The position numbers and the translations under genes were made by a program. The notes beneath the pieces are model-generated. The model worked only from the letters and a program-made list of their open reading frames with translations, did not search any database and was not told the origin of the DNA. This document shows positions 43,502 to 55,364 of a stretch of 64,000 bases of DNA, piece after piece (the stretch's first letter is position 1; each line of letters starts with the position of its first letter). Source of the stretch: Theocolax elegans (taxonomy: Eukaryota > Arthropoda > Insecta > Hymenoptera > Cerocephalidae); assembly GCA_026168455.1 (NCBI GenBank), contig CM047425.1, forward strand, positions 28,062,256-28,126,255, in the 5' to 3' direction.

Positions 43502-45096
43502 GTTTAATAAAAAGTGTCTTCTATTGATCGTCACGAACCAATGGTGTTTACAGATGTTTATTTAAGTTACAAAAATATGCCGACGTTTCGGACGTTTTTA
43601 CGCCGTCCCTTTTCAAGGCTAAAAAAATTTAATAGTTTACAAAATATATAGATTAATACCCAATAGTGAAATATTTACATCGATGTCACAAACAAATCAT
43701 AACTCACCAAATTCTAACAGAACTCAAAAAAACCACATATCACTCGTGTAAATCTCGCAAAAGCCACTCTTCGTTATTACATATACATTCTATAAAAATT
43801 CAACGCATCACGTTTAATTCTCGAATTAAAAACAATAATTTTCAGTAATACCATTAAAAAAATACAATTTAAAAACCTTTTTGCTAATTTTCACCACCCA
43901 CGCTGTCGTCTCCAGAACACATTGTTTAAAAATTATATATATATATCTATATACATAGGACCTCCCCGAAGGGAGTCCTAAGTCACAATTAAACTTCATA
44001 AAGTCTCCAGACTCGTGCCCAACCTTCCATCAATACATTTTACAGCATACACATACATACACACACATATACATATATGTACATATACACAACATACATA
44101 TATACATACGTATATTCGCCCCATACATCAATAAATCCAACCAACGAAAGAGGGGAACATTTTGTATTACGAGGCTAAGTCGAGTCGAGAGCTCCTGCGT
44201 ATCAGGCGAACATGCGCCGCGGAGAAGTGGCACGCCCCGTCAATCTTAATACTGCCGGGATTCCCCGGATCGCTCCGAAACTTAACGCGAGTCGCCCAAC
44301 CTCCTCACTACACATAGTACGCTAATACTGAGAGCCAGTTGTTCTCAAGCCAACAAACGCAATGGAGTAATTCTCGACTCGACTTAGCCTCGTAATACAA
44401 AATGTTCCCCTCTTTCGTTGGTTGGATTTATTGATGTATGGGGCGAATATACGTATGTATATATGTATGTTGTGTATATGTACATATATGTATATGTGTG
44501 TGTATGTATGTGTATGCTGTAAAATGTATTGATGGAAGGTTGGGCACGAGTCTGGAGACTTTATGAAGTTTAATTGTGACTTAGGACTCCCTTCGGGGAG
44601 GTCCTATGTATATAGATATATATATATAATTTTTAAACAATGTGTTCTGGAGACGACAGCGTGGGTGGTGAAAATTAGCAAAAAGGTTTTTAAATTGTAT
44701 TTTTTTAATGGTATTACTGAAAATTATTGTTTTTAATTCGAGAATTAAACGTGATGCGTTGAATTTTTATAGAATGTATATGTAATAACGAAGAGTGGCT
44801 TTTGCGAGATTTACACGAGTGATATGTGGTTTTTTTGAGTTCTGTTAGAATTTGGTGAGTTATGATTTGTTTGTGACATCGATGTAAATATTTCACTATT
44901 GGGTATTAATCTATATATTTTGTAAACTATTAAATTTTTTTAGCCTTGAAAAGGGACGGCGTAAAAACGTCCGAAACGTCGGCATATTTTTGTAACTTAA
45001 ATAAACATCTGTAAACACCATTGGTTCGTGACGATCAATAGAAGACACTTTTTATTAAACATTACTTGAACGAACGATAGATTCATTTAAACAATA
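43502..45096. mobile_element. Long perfect palindrome insertion, PLE-like, 13-bp target duplication
   Basis: Two arms of 689 bp (43502-44190 and 44372-45060) mirror each other around 44281, with a 181-bp GC-richer spacer and a 36-bp one-sided tail (45061-45096). The direct repeat TGCCTACTGTACT flanks the insertion at 43489-43501 and 45097-45109. Each arm carries a GGGACGGCGTAAAAACGTCC stem next to CGAAACGTCGG (minus strand 43625-43586 and plus strand 44942-44980), resembling the degenerate hammerhead region of PLE terminal repeats. Inverted terminal repeats with a short tail and variable target duplications are known for PLEs. The identical 60-codon frames in the two arms are by-products of the palindrome. 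Confidence 0.75.
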
Positions 45097-45109
45097 TGCC
45101 TACTGTACT

Positions 45110-45683
45110 CCCTCATTTCGAGGAGTAAAGTGACTCGAGTACGCCCTACAAACTATCTTCATGTTTGATAAGAGAAAGAAAAGCAAATCGGAAATAAGGT
45201 TAGACCCAATCGTATTATCGACGTCACTTTACTTCTCAAAATAACGGAGTACAGCACGCAATGTATGCGAGGCGTGCTCAAAAATAGTATATGCACCACG
45301 GGATTTACTCCCTAGATGCATAATCTACTATGGTGTGGAGTAGTCACGAGATCCTGAGCAACTTACTGACCAAAAATAGGCAGCAAAATGAAATTCTTAT
45401 TTTTTCGATTTTTGAAATCAGGTAGTTAAAAGAGCGTAAAAGTGCGAATACAAGGGGCTTTACGCAATAAATATTGAATAATATGTTTCTTTTGAAAGTC
45501 CTGTTGGTTCGGAAGGATATATTTGCGTAGATTAAACGCAGCAGCATTTTCATCTACATAACAAGAAAATAGTTTGCTATATCTCATCCTCTTTTTAAAA
45601 AGTTTAGGCCAAGTTTTTTGTCCAGTTAAGGAATAAAAATACTTTAAAATGTCAGTATTTAAGGCGGCGACATCTGTACTTAC
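45110..45683 (-). other. Intron-side stretch with an unassigned 96-codon frame
   Basis: A leftward frame at 45426-45716 (TDILKYFYSLTGQKTWPK, ENAAAFNLRKYILPNQQ) looks more protein-like than its surroundings but is out of phase with the exon at 45684-45905 and has no motif I know. It could be an exon relic of another element. 45120-45240 contains an imperfect inverted repeat around GAGTAAAGTGAC / GTCACTTTACTT. Confidence 0.3.
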
Positions 45684-45905
45684 TAGACTCCATAGTTTCG
45701 TAGAGAGAATTGTCATCGTAACCAGTCATTTCGTTCAGAAATTTAGAGACTGACCAAGGATGGCTCGATTCTAGTTCTGTCCAGGCATCTCTGATGCAGT
45801 CGTCTCTTAATCTTGTTGTTAATTTTTGACCAACGGTAGTTTGTATTTTTTTCTTAGCCCTTTCTAACTCAATGCCCGATTTCTCGACTAATTTAACAAT
45901 GCCAA
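45684..45905 (-). CDS. Internal exon of the MULE-derived gene
   Basis: 222-bp minus-strand exon with acceptor ttgcag and consensus donor gtaagt. It enters in phase 1, agreeing with the exon at 48047-48416, and leaves in phase 1. The 73 full codons include GIVKLVEKSGIELERAKKKI, RLRDDCIRDAWTELESS and HPWSVSKFLNEMTGYDD. This Lys/Glu-rich helical region matches the position of the tail that follows the transposase core in MULE/FLYWCH-type proteins. No stop codon interrupts it. Confidence 0.65.
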
Positions 45906-48046
45906 CTGCAAAGATGTAATTAAAGTATTTATTACTAAAATTATAAATATTATAAATAGTTTTTTTAATATTAATTAAGAGTGTATTCTAAACAAAATTA
46001 TTACAGAAGCTTTTATGAAAGAGAAAGTAAATACATCGATTTAAAGAGAAATAATATTTTTCAATACGTGAATTGGACTCTGTATTTATTTTTTAATTAA
46101 CAAATTAAATTTAAACGATTTATTAAAAAGTAATGAATGATTAATGATTACTTTTTGACAGTAATAATTAGGTGTAAAATTGATCTTTGCAACTGCATAA
46201 ACATCTCAATCATTTAAAACTCACATACGTACTATTTAAATAGAAAAAGGTTACAGGGAGATTTTTTCTAAAGTCAATCCAGATTTAATTAAAAATATTT
46301 TACAGCATAATCATGAGATTAGTATCGAGCGTAAGGCGATTCGCACGGTGCAAAAAAGGAATACTTAACTAACGGATAGTCGCGATTAAGTGCGGATTTA
46401 GACCATGCAGTGCTGTAAAAGAGTATATCAATGGAGTTATTAATAAACGTCAAAATGTATATGGGCTATTTCACGTCAAGTGGTACGGTGAAAATTTCAA
46501 TTTGCACCAAATTTTGTGTACAGGCTAGAAATGTTTTCCAAAGTACAGAAACAAAATTTCAGGTCTCCAAGTTAATTAGCCTAAAAGTTACATTAACCTC
46601 AAAAAATGAGATTTTTTCAATTATTGTTAATAATAGGCCATTTATTTCAAAAACTATTAATTTTTTGAAAAAATATTACATACAACTTTTGTTCAATATA
46701 ATCTCTAGAACTTATCTGTCCAGGTTATGATTCTTAATTTTAAAATCTCTAAGAGATAGGACACTCGGAAATATTGAATATCAAAAAAAGGCGACCACGC
46801 CACAGTTGATTTTCATCTAACACCGCTCAAAAAATCACATTTTTCAAGAGCTTTCGAATGGCGGTGGTTAGATTATTGGCCAAGGTCACTGGTGAAAGTT
46901 ATGCTTTAAAATACACGACAATTGGCGATTTTATGAGGTTTATGAGGCATAACTTTCACCAGTGGCCTAGGCCAATAATGTAACCACCGCCATTCGAAAG
47001 CTCTTGAAAAATGTGATCTTTTGAGCGGTGTTAGATCAAAATCAATTGCGGCGTGGTCGCCTTTTTTTGATAATCAATATTTCCGAGTGTCCTATCTCTT
47101 AGAAATTTTAAAATCAAGAATCGTAACCTGGACAGATAAGTTCTAGAGATTATATTGAACAAAAGTTGTATGTAATATTTTTTCAAAACATTAATAGTTT
47201 TTGAGATAAATGGCCTATTATTAACAAAAATTGAAAAAATCTCATTTTTTGAGGTTAATATAACTTTTAGGCTAATTAATTTGGAGACCTGAAATTTTGT
47301 TTTTGTACTATGGAGAACATTTCTAGCCTGTACCCAAAATTTGATGCAAATTGAAATTTTCATCGTACCACTTGACGTGAAATAGCCCATATATATTTAA
47401 TAGATATTTTAATTTTAAAGTAGTAATAAATTTTGTTCAATAACTGACCGAAACTGCCACTTTTGCTCCCTGCGCCCGAATCGCGAAGATGCAATTTCGG
47501 CCTCGTTGTTGAAAAAAATAGTGTACACATTCCCCTTCGGCTCGGGTGGCAATTCACGTGTGCTATAGGCTCGCCAATACTTTACCTCCCTAAATTACCT
47601 CCCGAACTTAATACAATATTAAAGAGTTGACTTTCGAACTAATGCGGGGTTTATCGCTCGAGCGAAGCAACGGTGATGCTCGGACGAGTAAAACATCATC
47701 TCTTACACTTATGTATAAAAGAATATTTTTTTGTACAGGAGGCGTAATTGCAATTTTACTTTGCATCGAAAACGACTTTTTTTATTGTCGAACAAATTTT
47801 ATAAAAAGAACGGAAATACTCACATTTACTTATGCAAGCCTAAACCCTCATAAAAAAATTTGTCACGTTATATGTGTAATAAGTATATTTATATTGACGT
47901 TTCTTTCACATTTGTAACTTTTTAATAATAGAACACCAGGTATACTCACTGTGCTTTAAATATAGTACGTATTCATTAATTTGTAATGTTTTAAATGATT
48001 TGTGTAAAATAATAATGTAATATAATGGTCTTATTTACATACTCAC
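45906..48046 (-). other. Putative intron 1, holding a foldback element
   Basis: Between two phase-matched exons. It contains the P1 palindrome (46460-47388) and otherwise AT-rich sequence, apart from a GC-richer patch at 47440-47690 with no recognisable gene. Confidence 0.45.
46460..47388. mobile_element. Foldback element P1, complete copy
   Basis: 929 bp. Starts GGGCTATTTCACGTCAAGTG and ends with its complement. Arms pair over nearly the full length, including AAAAAAAGGCGACCACGCC and TTTCGAATGGCGGTGG, with a centre around GGCGATTTTATGAGG. The outer flank is TAT/ATA. No coding capacity. Confidence 0.92.
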
Positions 48047-48416
48047 ATAAAAAATTAAAGACAGTATGTTTGATTCTGAGTGTGGCATTCATCGACCGAT
48101 GATATGACTCTAAATAATTATTCGTCCGGTCTACGTCTTTAAAAACGCTAAAAACCTTTGGAAAGATAGTTTTTATCCATTCTTTGTTAAAATACACTGT
48201 AATGTATTTTCTCCACTTTTTAAGATTTATGGGATCCTCTTCAAATTTCTCATTCACTAGTTGTAGGATGATTTCCACTCCTTCTGCAATTTTTTCGGCT
48301 GGAAGCAAAGGAAGGACATGAATCTTCTTTAAGATTTCATGTCCTTCTGGATTTTTTTCTGCATTCTTTTTTACGTAGATTCTATAATCTTTAAACTTCG
48401 CTTTTCTGAGAGTCGC
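48047..48416 (-). CDS. Exon encoding the end of a MULE-type transposase core
   Basis: 370-bp minus-strand exon: acceptor atctttttag, donor gtgagt. It opens in phase 0 (ATLRKAKFKDYRIYVKKN) and ends in phase 1. The product includes HVLPLLPAEKIAEGVEII, KEWIKTIFPKVFSVFKDVD and the diagnostic RTNNYLESYHRSMNA, which closely follows the conserved R-T-N-N-(x)-E-x-(F/W/Y)-H ending of MULE transposase domains in FLYWCH-type genes. Four exons (48047-48416, 45684-45905, 42575-42693, 36712-36801) join without a phase conflict or stop and would give about 266 C-terminal residues. Upstream exons with FLYWCH and the catalytic core were not found; the BEL-Copia insertion lies in the intervening DNA. It may be an old transposon or a domesticated gene. 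Confidence 0.75.
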
Positions 48417-49139
48417 CTAAAAAGATAAAAAATTTAATTATTTTTTTAAATTACATATAATTATCGAATAGTCAATATACATTGTTATAGTACATTACGA
48501 CACAAGAGCGTGGTGAGGCACGCATACTTGACGAGTAAGACAAATAAGATGAATTCGAGAGTCACCAGTACCGTGCACGTATATTGTATACAATTTTTTA
48601 ACACATCATGAACGAAACACGATTATCTTTGAGGTTAAAAATCAGTATTTCGCGCATATGAAGTGTTAAAAATATATTTTGCTAAATTATGAAGATAATT
48701 AAAATTATTAATAATAAAATACTGATACAGTACTAAAGGATTTAAAACTAAATTAAATGATGAACATTATGACAATTAGAATTTATAGTAATGGTTAAAG
48801 ACTACATACAGACGTACGTGGACGCCTCAATAATATTTTTTTAATGTTTAACGTCTCCTTTTTATTTATTTTTTCATTATAAAATTAATCAGCGACGAAG
48901 ATGTACAATGTATATTTTTTCTTAAGGACTAGATACCCAAATTGCAAGGACCTATCTTCAAAAACCCAAAAATTTTAAAAAACTATTGAGGCTAAAATCT
49001 GAAAAAATTCACAGATAATGTTAAAAGCAAATTGAATATCGTTGTTGAGACTAAATCGCGTTATCTCTAAATACGCGTTCGATAATTAATTAATCGTAGA
49101 AAGGCCCCCCAATAAAAAAAACCGTTAAAAGCAAAAATT
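48417..49139. other. AT-rich, intron-like stretch
   Basis: No coding sequence recognised upstream of the MULE-type exon. It ends where a GC-rich block, probably the BEL LTR, begins. Confidence 0.35.
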
Positions 49140-49770
49140 ACTGAAAACATTACGCGAATCGGAAAAGACGAGAATCGGGTGCGCGCGCATTGATCGGTCA
49201 CGGAGAGCCGGTTGAGCGCCGTGCATCGAGAGCAGGTCCGCGTTATGGGGGGAAAAAGGTGCGCTCATCCGAGCTCGCATTCATTCGTACGTACGAACAC
49301 GACGCAGCAACTTCGATCTTCAAGGCTCCACGTAGATCAACGACGGGTAGGCGAGAATAGGAAGTCCCCCCACCAGGCAAGTCGTGTTAGGCTAGCAGTT
49401 GGTGACGAAGAAGACGCGAGGCGCATATCGCGGGGCCCCGATTCGACCGTCCGGTAATCCACACACACACACATACAACACAAACATAAAATCATAGCGG
49501 CACTTGCCGACTCGAGCAACTGCTCCGTACGCGAGAAGCAACGCTTCTCCCTCAAAACAAACAACAATCTATCTCTTTCTCTCTCTCTATCCTATCAATG
49601 TAAAATTCGAGGAGTTTTTCTCCCTACGGGGTTTTCTCCTCACGAGCCAATAAATTTATTTATCTGGCTCAACGTAAAGGAACAAATTATTTGACCACCT
49701 AACAATCTTTCCCCCTCCTCACACATTCATACATACACCGCGCGGGTTTAATGTAGTCCTCGACGCTACA
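49140..49770 (+). repeat. Probable BEL/Pao 5' LTR
   Basis: GC-rich block with an AATAAA signal near 49649, ending CGACGCTACA at 49770. TTTTTTGGTGCCTCCTGTG follows, a plausible short spacer plus primer-binding site. The left boundary is approximate and no second LTR exists to confirm it, because the 3' half of the BEL element is replaced by Copia sequence. Confidence 0.5.
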
Positions 49771-49826
49771 TTTTTTGGTGCCTCCTGTGAGGTTGGACAA
49801 CCCTGATCTTCAAAATCGTTCTTCCC

Positions 49827-49857
<31 letters not shown>

Positions 49858-50560
49858 CAACGTAACTATCGAGCGAGAGAGAGAAAGGAGAAATTTGTCT
49901 TTGGTTTGTTTCAACGTCGCATAGTTCCAGGCCTCGCTTCCAGGAAGACAACGACCGTTAGCACTCAAACAGGCAATTCTTCGTATTTCACAGATAAGAT
50001 TATGTACAGTGTCGGTAAAATTGTCCATTACATAAATAATTCCACATTAATTTTTTTAACACTAAAGGCTCATATAATTATTAATTTTTTTTATTTTTTC
50101 TCTTCTTATATTTTACATAAAAACATTTTGTTTTCTTCATTAACTAATTTAAATATAAAATTATTTCTTATTTAATTTAAATTCAGTAGACATCAATTCT
50201 TTATCCCTCTTTTTACAATTTAACTTATTTCCATTTTTTATAAATTGCAACATAATTCGTTTGTTTCAGATAAATTCACTTTAAAATTTACTTATTATTT
50301 TCATTTTTTTTTATATATAAAGTATAACCCGAGTTTACCTTTTAGAAGTTATTTCATTGCTTTATTTTCATAATTCCTTTGTTCTTTAATTCGGTGAAAT
50401 CATAGTTCAGTTTAATTAGTTTAACAATTCCATTCCGTATATTATATGTTTAATTTCTTTCATTTTTGCAATTGAATCTAAAGTATTCATTAACAATATA
50501 ATTTATAATTTAATAGTTTTGATTATTCGAGGTATTTTACCTACTGGCAATTATACATTC

Positions 50561-50621
<61 letters not shown>

Positions 50622-50932
50622 ATCTATATATCTTTGTTTATATACAAGACAATTGGTCTTAATAACGAAAATACGTTTTACCAGGAAAGTTTGATTATTC
50701 AGAGGAATTGCCAGCGGGTGATATACACAACTTACATTTTTTGACGCGCGCACATAGGTTCATACAGTTAATCTGATCATTATCATTCCTTTATTCTTTA
50801 ATCATTAAATTTAATATATCACACTTTAATAATTGTTTAGCGTGTGTGCGCGCGTGTAGAGAGTTGAGTTAAGTTAAGCACTTAATAAAAACAAGGCTGT
50901 TTTTCCTCCCCCCCCCCTTTTCTTATTACATC
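49771..50932 (+). other. BEL leader with microsatellites
   Basis: Long untranslated region before gag, with a (GA)n tract at 49829-49851 and a (TA)n-(TG)n compound microsatellite at about 50563-50621. No gene. Confidence 0.45.
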
Positions 50933-53900
50933 ATGGCGGACGAAAAAGCGAAGCGTATTTCCCATATAACCCAAAGACGCACAACCTTGAAGGCGCAACT
51001 TACCAACGCCCTTAATAGTATAAGTCAACATAAGTGGGATAATGCTAGCACGCGATCTCGCTTAGCACGTCTTACCAATTTATCAGATACATATGAGGAG
51101 TTACATTATGAACTAGCCACGTTAGAAACTGAAATCGATAGATTACCCGAGTTGACGGAAATTCAAGATAAATATTTTGAAATCGTATCTAAAGTAGAAG
51201 TTTTATGCGCAACGAACGTCAAATTAACGACTCGCGCTCCTAACGCCGCGAATGCTACGTTATCTGATAGGCAAAAAACATTAAAATTACCGACAGCCGA
51301 ATTACCTAAATTCAATGGCGATATCAATAAGTGGTTAGACTTCAAAATTACCTTTCAAACAATGATAGAATCTCGAAACGATATAGACGATTTAACTAAA
51401 TTTCTTTATTTAAAAAGTAGTCTCGAAGGCGAAGCCGCCAATAAAATTTCGATTTTCACCGTGTCCACGGAAAATTACAAAAACGCTTGGAAAGTTTTAA
51501 TAGAAGCATACGAAAGAAAACGCACTTTGATATCTAAACACATCGACGCGGTTGTAGAATTCTCACCCTTAAAAAGAGCTACGTCTTCGAGTCTAACTAA
51601 ATTCGTAGATGAGATTAAGCAACATTTAACTATGTTAAAACTCTTAGAAGTTGAAACTCCCGATAGATGGGTTATACGCATTTTGGAGAAAAAATTACCA
51701 CCCGAGGCTCGCCAGAAATGGGAAGAATCACTTACTCTACATGAATTACCGGACTTTCAAAAATTCGTAAGAGTAGTAAACGAAATAGCTTCTCAAATGA
51801 GTGCTTTGGAAGAGGACTCGGTGCGTTCGCGAGACGATATGTACTATAAAAGGTCAATTGATTCAAAAAGTAAAAAAAATAAAATGTTTAAAACTAACAC
51901 GGGAGCGAGAGCCTTAGTCACACAAACATCAATTTCATGTCCGCGGTGTCAACGCAATCACCCTTTATATAAATGTCCAGACTTTGTTCACATGACAGTA
52001 GACGAACGTTGGAAATTCGTTAAGGATAAGAGACTATGCGTTAACTGTTTGCGACGCCATTTCGGACAATGCAATTCGACGTACTGTAAAACTTGCAATA
52101 GATTCCACCATACTATGTTACACGCATCGAGGTCGATTCCAGGACACAACGCGTCGTCTGCAAGTACAAGCGCGATAGCAAAAAAGGATGAAACTATATG
52201 ACCAAATCAAAATTTATTAAACACCATTTCTCGTACGCCTTATTCTCAGCTCATTACGAGCTCGGTGGTACGTATCACGAGTCATAACAACGAAACGTTT
52301 GAAGCGCGCACGTTGCTCGATACATGCGCAACTGCACACTTTATATCAGAGAATTTAGTTCGCATTTTAAATCTACCGATAAAACAATGTAAGGTTCCGA
52401 TCGGCACTATTAATGAATTAAATACAATTTCAAGGGGTAGTGTTCGTTTAACTATTAAGTCAATTTACCATAATTACAGTAAAACTTTAACATTTTTAAT
52501 AATTGACAGGATAGCGAATTTAGTTCCAGATGAAATCTTTCCTCGCGAGTCCATTAATATACCAAAGCAATTAAAATTAGCTGATCCGAACTTTCACATG
52601 CCACAACCAATCGATTTATTAATAGGATCTAGCGCTACTTTATCTATGTTAATAACAGGGCAAATTAACTTGTCTCACGATAAAATTACCTTAACACTAC
52701 AAAATACACGGTTAGGTTGGATAGCAGCGGGTAATTCTAGTAATATAGGAATGGCCAAAGAAACAACCTGTAATTTCCTCGAATTGACCGAACTTTTAAC
52801 TAAATTTTGGAACATAGAAGAAATTAATTCACACACAGATAAGACTCTAGACGAGACACTTTGCGAAACACATTACGATAAAAACACTACACGCGACAGT
52901 AACGGTAGGTACATAGTGCGTTTACCATTTAAAAATAATACTAATAGCATAGGAGAAACTCGGGCACAAACTTTGAAAAGATTCTATAATATGCAACGTA
53001 AATTGAATTTGGACAGTGAGCTTAAGAGTGAATATCATAAAGTCATGCAAGAATATATCGCGTTAGGACACATGACCTTAGTAGAGAACGAGAAGGTCGA
53101 GGGTTATTACATGCCGCATCATGCTGTTTTTAAATCATCGAGTAACACTACTAAGCTTCGCGTAGTTTTTGATGCATCAGCTAAGGCCGATAACGGCATT
53201 TCATTAAATCAAACTTTATTGATAGGACCGACTATACAAAATAAATTATTTGAACATTTGATTAGATTTAGATCCTTTGCATATGTAATGACCGCCGACA
53301 TTGAAAAAATGTATAGACAAATTTTAGTGCATCCCGACGACCGCAAGTATCAGCGTATTTTTTGGTATGATAAAAATAATATTCGTGTTTTTGAGTTAAT
53401 TACTATCACATTCGGAGTCTCTGCAGCTCCTTACCTAGCAATTAAAACTTTACAGCGACTTGCGAACGACGAAGGCAATAAATTTCCACTAGCTCAACGA
53501 GTATTGAAACGCGATTTATATGTCGACGATTTATTGACAGGCGTAAACAATTTAAATGACATTCTAGTAATTAGAGATCAAGTAATTCAGCTTTTAATGT
53601 TAGGGGGATTTAACATACGACAATGGGCTTCGAATCACGCGCACGCGTTAGACAACGCCGATAAAAAGGTGTTTACATTTAATTCTTCGGTTGAATCAAA
53701 TACAATAGTAAAAACTTTAGGTGTAGGTTGGATATCCAAAAGCGATAAACTCATTTATTCAGTAAATCCATTCAATATTGATGAACCTTTAACAAAACGA
53801 AAAATTCTATCAGAAGTCGCAAAAATCTACGATCCGTTAGGTTTACTAGGACCGATCATCTTCAGGGCAGAAGTAATAATTCAAAAGTGTTGGAGTATAA

Positions 53901-55364
53901 AGATTGATTGGGACGATCCAGTACCTGATAATATACGTAAAACATGGGTACAATTACAAAGTCAGTTACCTTCTATTCAAAATTTACAATTCGAGCGCTG
54001 CGTATTAATAAAAAACTCGATACACATTGAATTACACGGATTTTGCGATGTGAGTAATATAGGTTATGGTGCGTGCATATATTTGCGATCAAACGATAAA
54101 AATAACAAAACGCTTGTACGCCTACTTTGCGCAAAGTCCCGAGTAGCCCCTCTAAAAACGACCACAATCCCACGATTGGAGCTTTGCGGTGCTTTAACGC
54201 TTGCTCGCTTATATAAGGAGACGCATTCTGTTTTTGAATTCCAATTGGACAAAGTTGTATTTCGGTCAGATTCGACAATCGTATTAAACTGGTTAAAAAA
54301 ACAGCCGCAAGCTTTGAAGACGTTTGAAGCCGTTCGAGTAGCAGAGATTCAATCGTTGGGTGATTCTATCCATTGGCGATACATACCTACCCATGACAAC
54401 CCGGCTGACGCGCTATCGCGAGGGCAGTTACCTGATGATTTCGTCTCAAACCGAAATTGGTTCACCGGTCCCGGGTGGTAAGACAAATCGCCTCTTAACT
54501 GGCCAGCGAGCGTGGTCACGCCCGACCCAGACCTTCCCGGATTAAAACAAAAAACGTGTTTCTCGCTTACGACTCCGAAATGCGATATTTTCGAGCGATT
54601 CTCATCTTACGCGACACTCCTGCATACAATTGCATACTGTATGAGTTTTATAAATAGAAAAATAAGGTACGAACATAAAAATATAAGCATAAACGAAAAA
54701 ATAGAGGCTGAACGTAAAATCTTACGTTTGATACAAGCCGAACAGTTCTGCGATGAAATTAAAAGATTAAAATCAAATAATAAATTGAAAAGTACCTGAC
54801 TTTCTTGTTTGAATCCATTTCCATACGTCATTCTAATTTAAACATTGATCAGAAACACCCGGTTTTATTGCCTAAAAATCATCTAGTTACGGATTTAATC
54901 ATTAAGCAAATTCACCTCAATAATTTTCATTCGGGAATTCAGAGCACACTTTGCACTCTTAGGCATCGCTTTTGGCTTTTAGACGGAAAAAATCAAGTAC
55001 GCAGAACTGTTCGACGATGCGTCGAATGTACACGTCATCGAGCGACACCGTTACAATTTTCGATGGGTGATTTACCGAAATCACGAGTAAGTGAGTCTAG
55101 CGCATTTGAATTTACCGGTATAGATTATTTCGGACCGCTTTTTATTAAAGAGAAACAATTTCGCAATCGCAATAAAATTAAAGTTTATGGGTGCGTATTC
55201 ATCTGCATGGCGACGTTTCATTAGACGTTTCATAGCGCGGCGAGCGATCCCAACTCATGTTTTCTCTGATAATGCTACAAATTTCGTGGGCGCGAGTAGT
55301 ACTCTTTTCGAATTGTATGCATTATTTAACTCACAACAATATAAGGATGACATTAATAATTTTT
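50933..55364 (+). pseudogene. BEL/Pao Gag-Pol polyprotein, broken
   Basis: ATG at 50933 (MADEKAKRISHITQ). The Gag domain includes LPKFNGDINKWLDFKITF (DUF1759-type) and zinc-knuckle Cys/His clusters (CPRCQRNHPLYKC, CVNCLRRHFGQC). After an in-frame TGA at 52199 the same frame continues with the aspartic protease (LLDTCATAHFIS), RT (RVVFDASAKADNGISL, TADIEKMYRQI, catalytic LYVDDLLTG near 53515) and RNase H (LHGFCDVSNIGYG). An in-frame TAA at 54479 and a frameshift near 54800 precede the integrase zinc region (HSGIQSTLCTLRHRFWL, CVECTRHRATPLQ) and the core (TGIDYFGPLF). A deletion of about 57 bp near 55207 removes integrase sequence before HVFSDNATNFVGASS. The BEL match ends near 55364. Confidence 0.9.

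Noticed and set aside
43666..44896. Two identical 60-codon ORFs on opposite strands
   Set aside because: They are the same sequence read in the two arms of the palindrome; no protein features.
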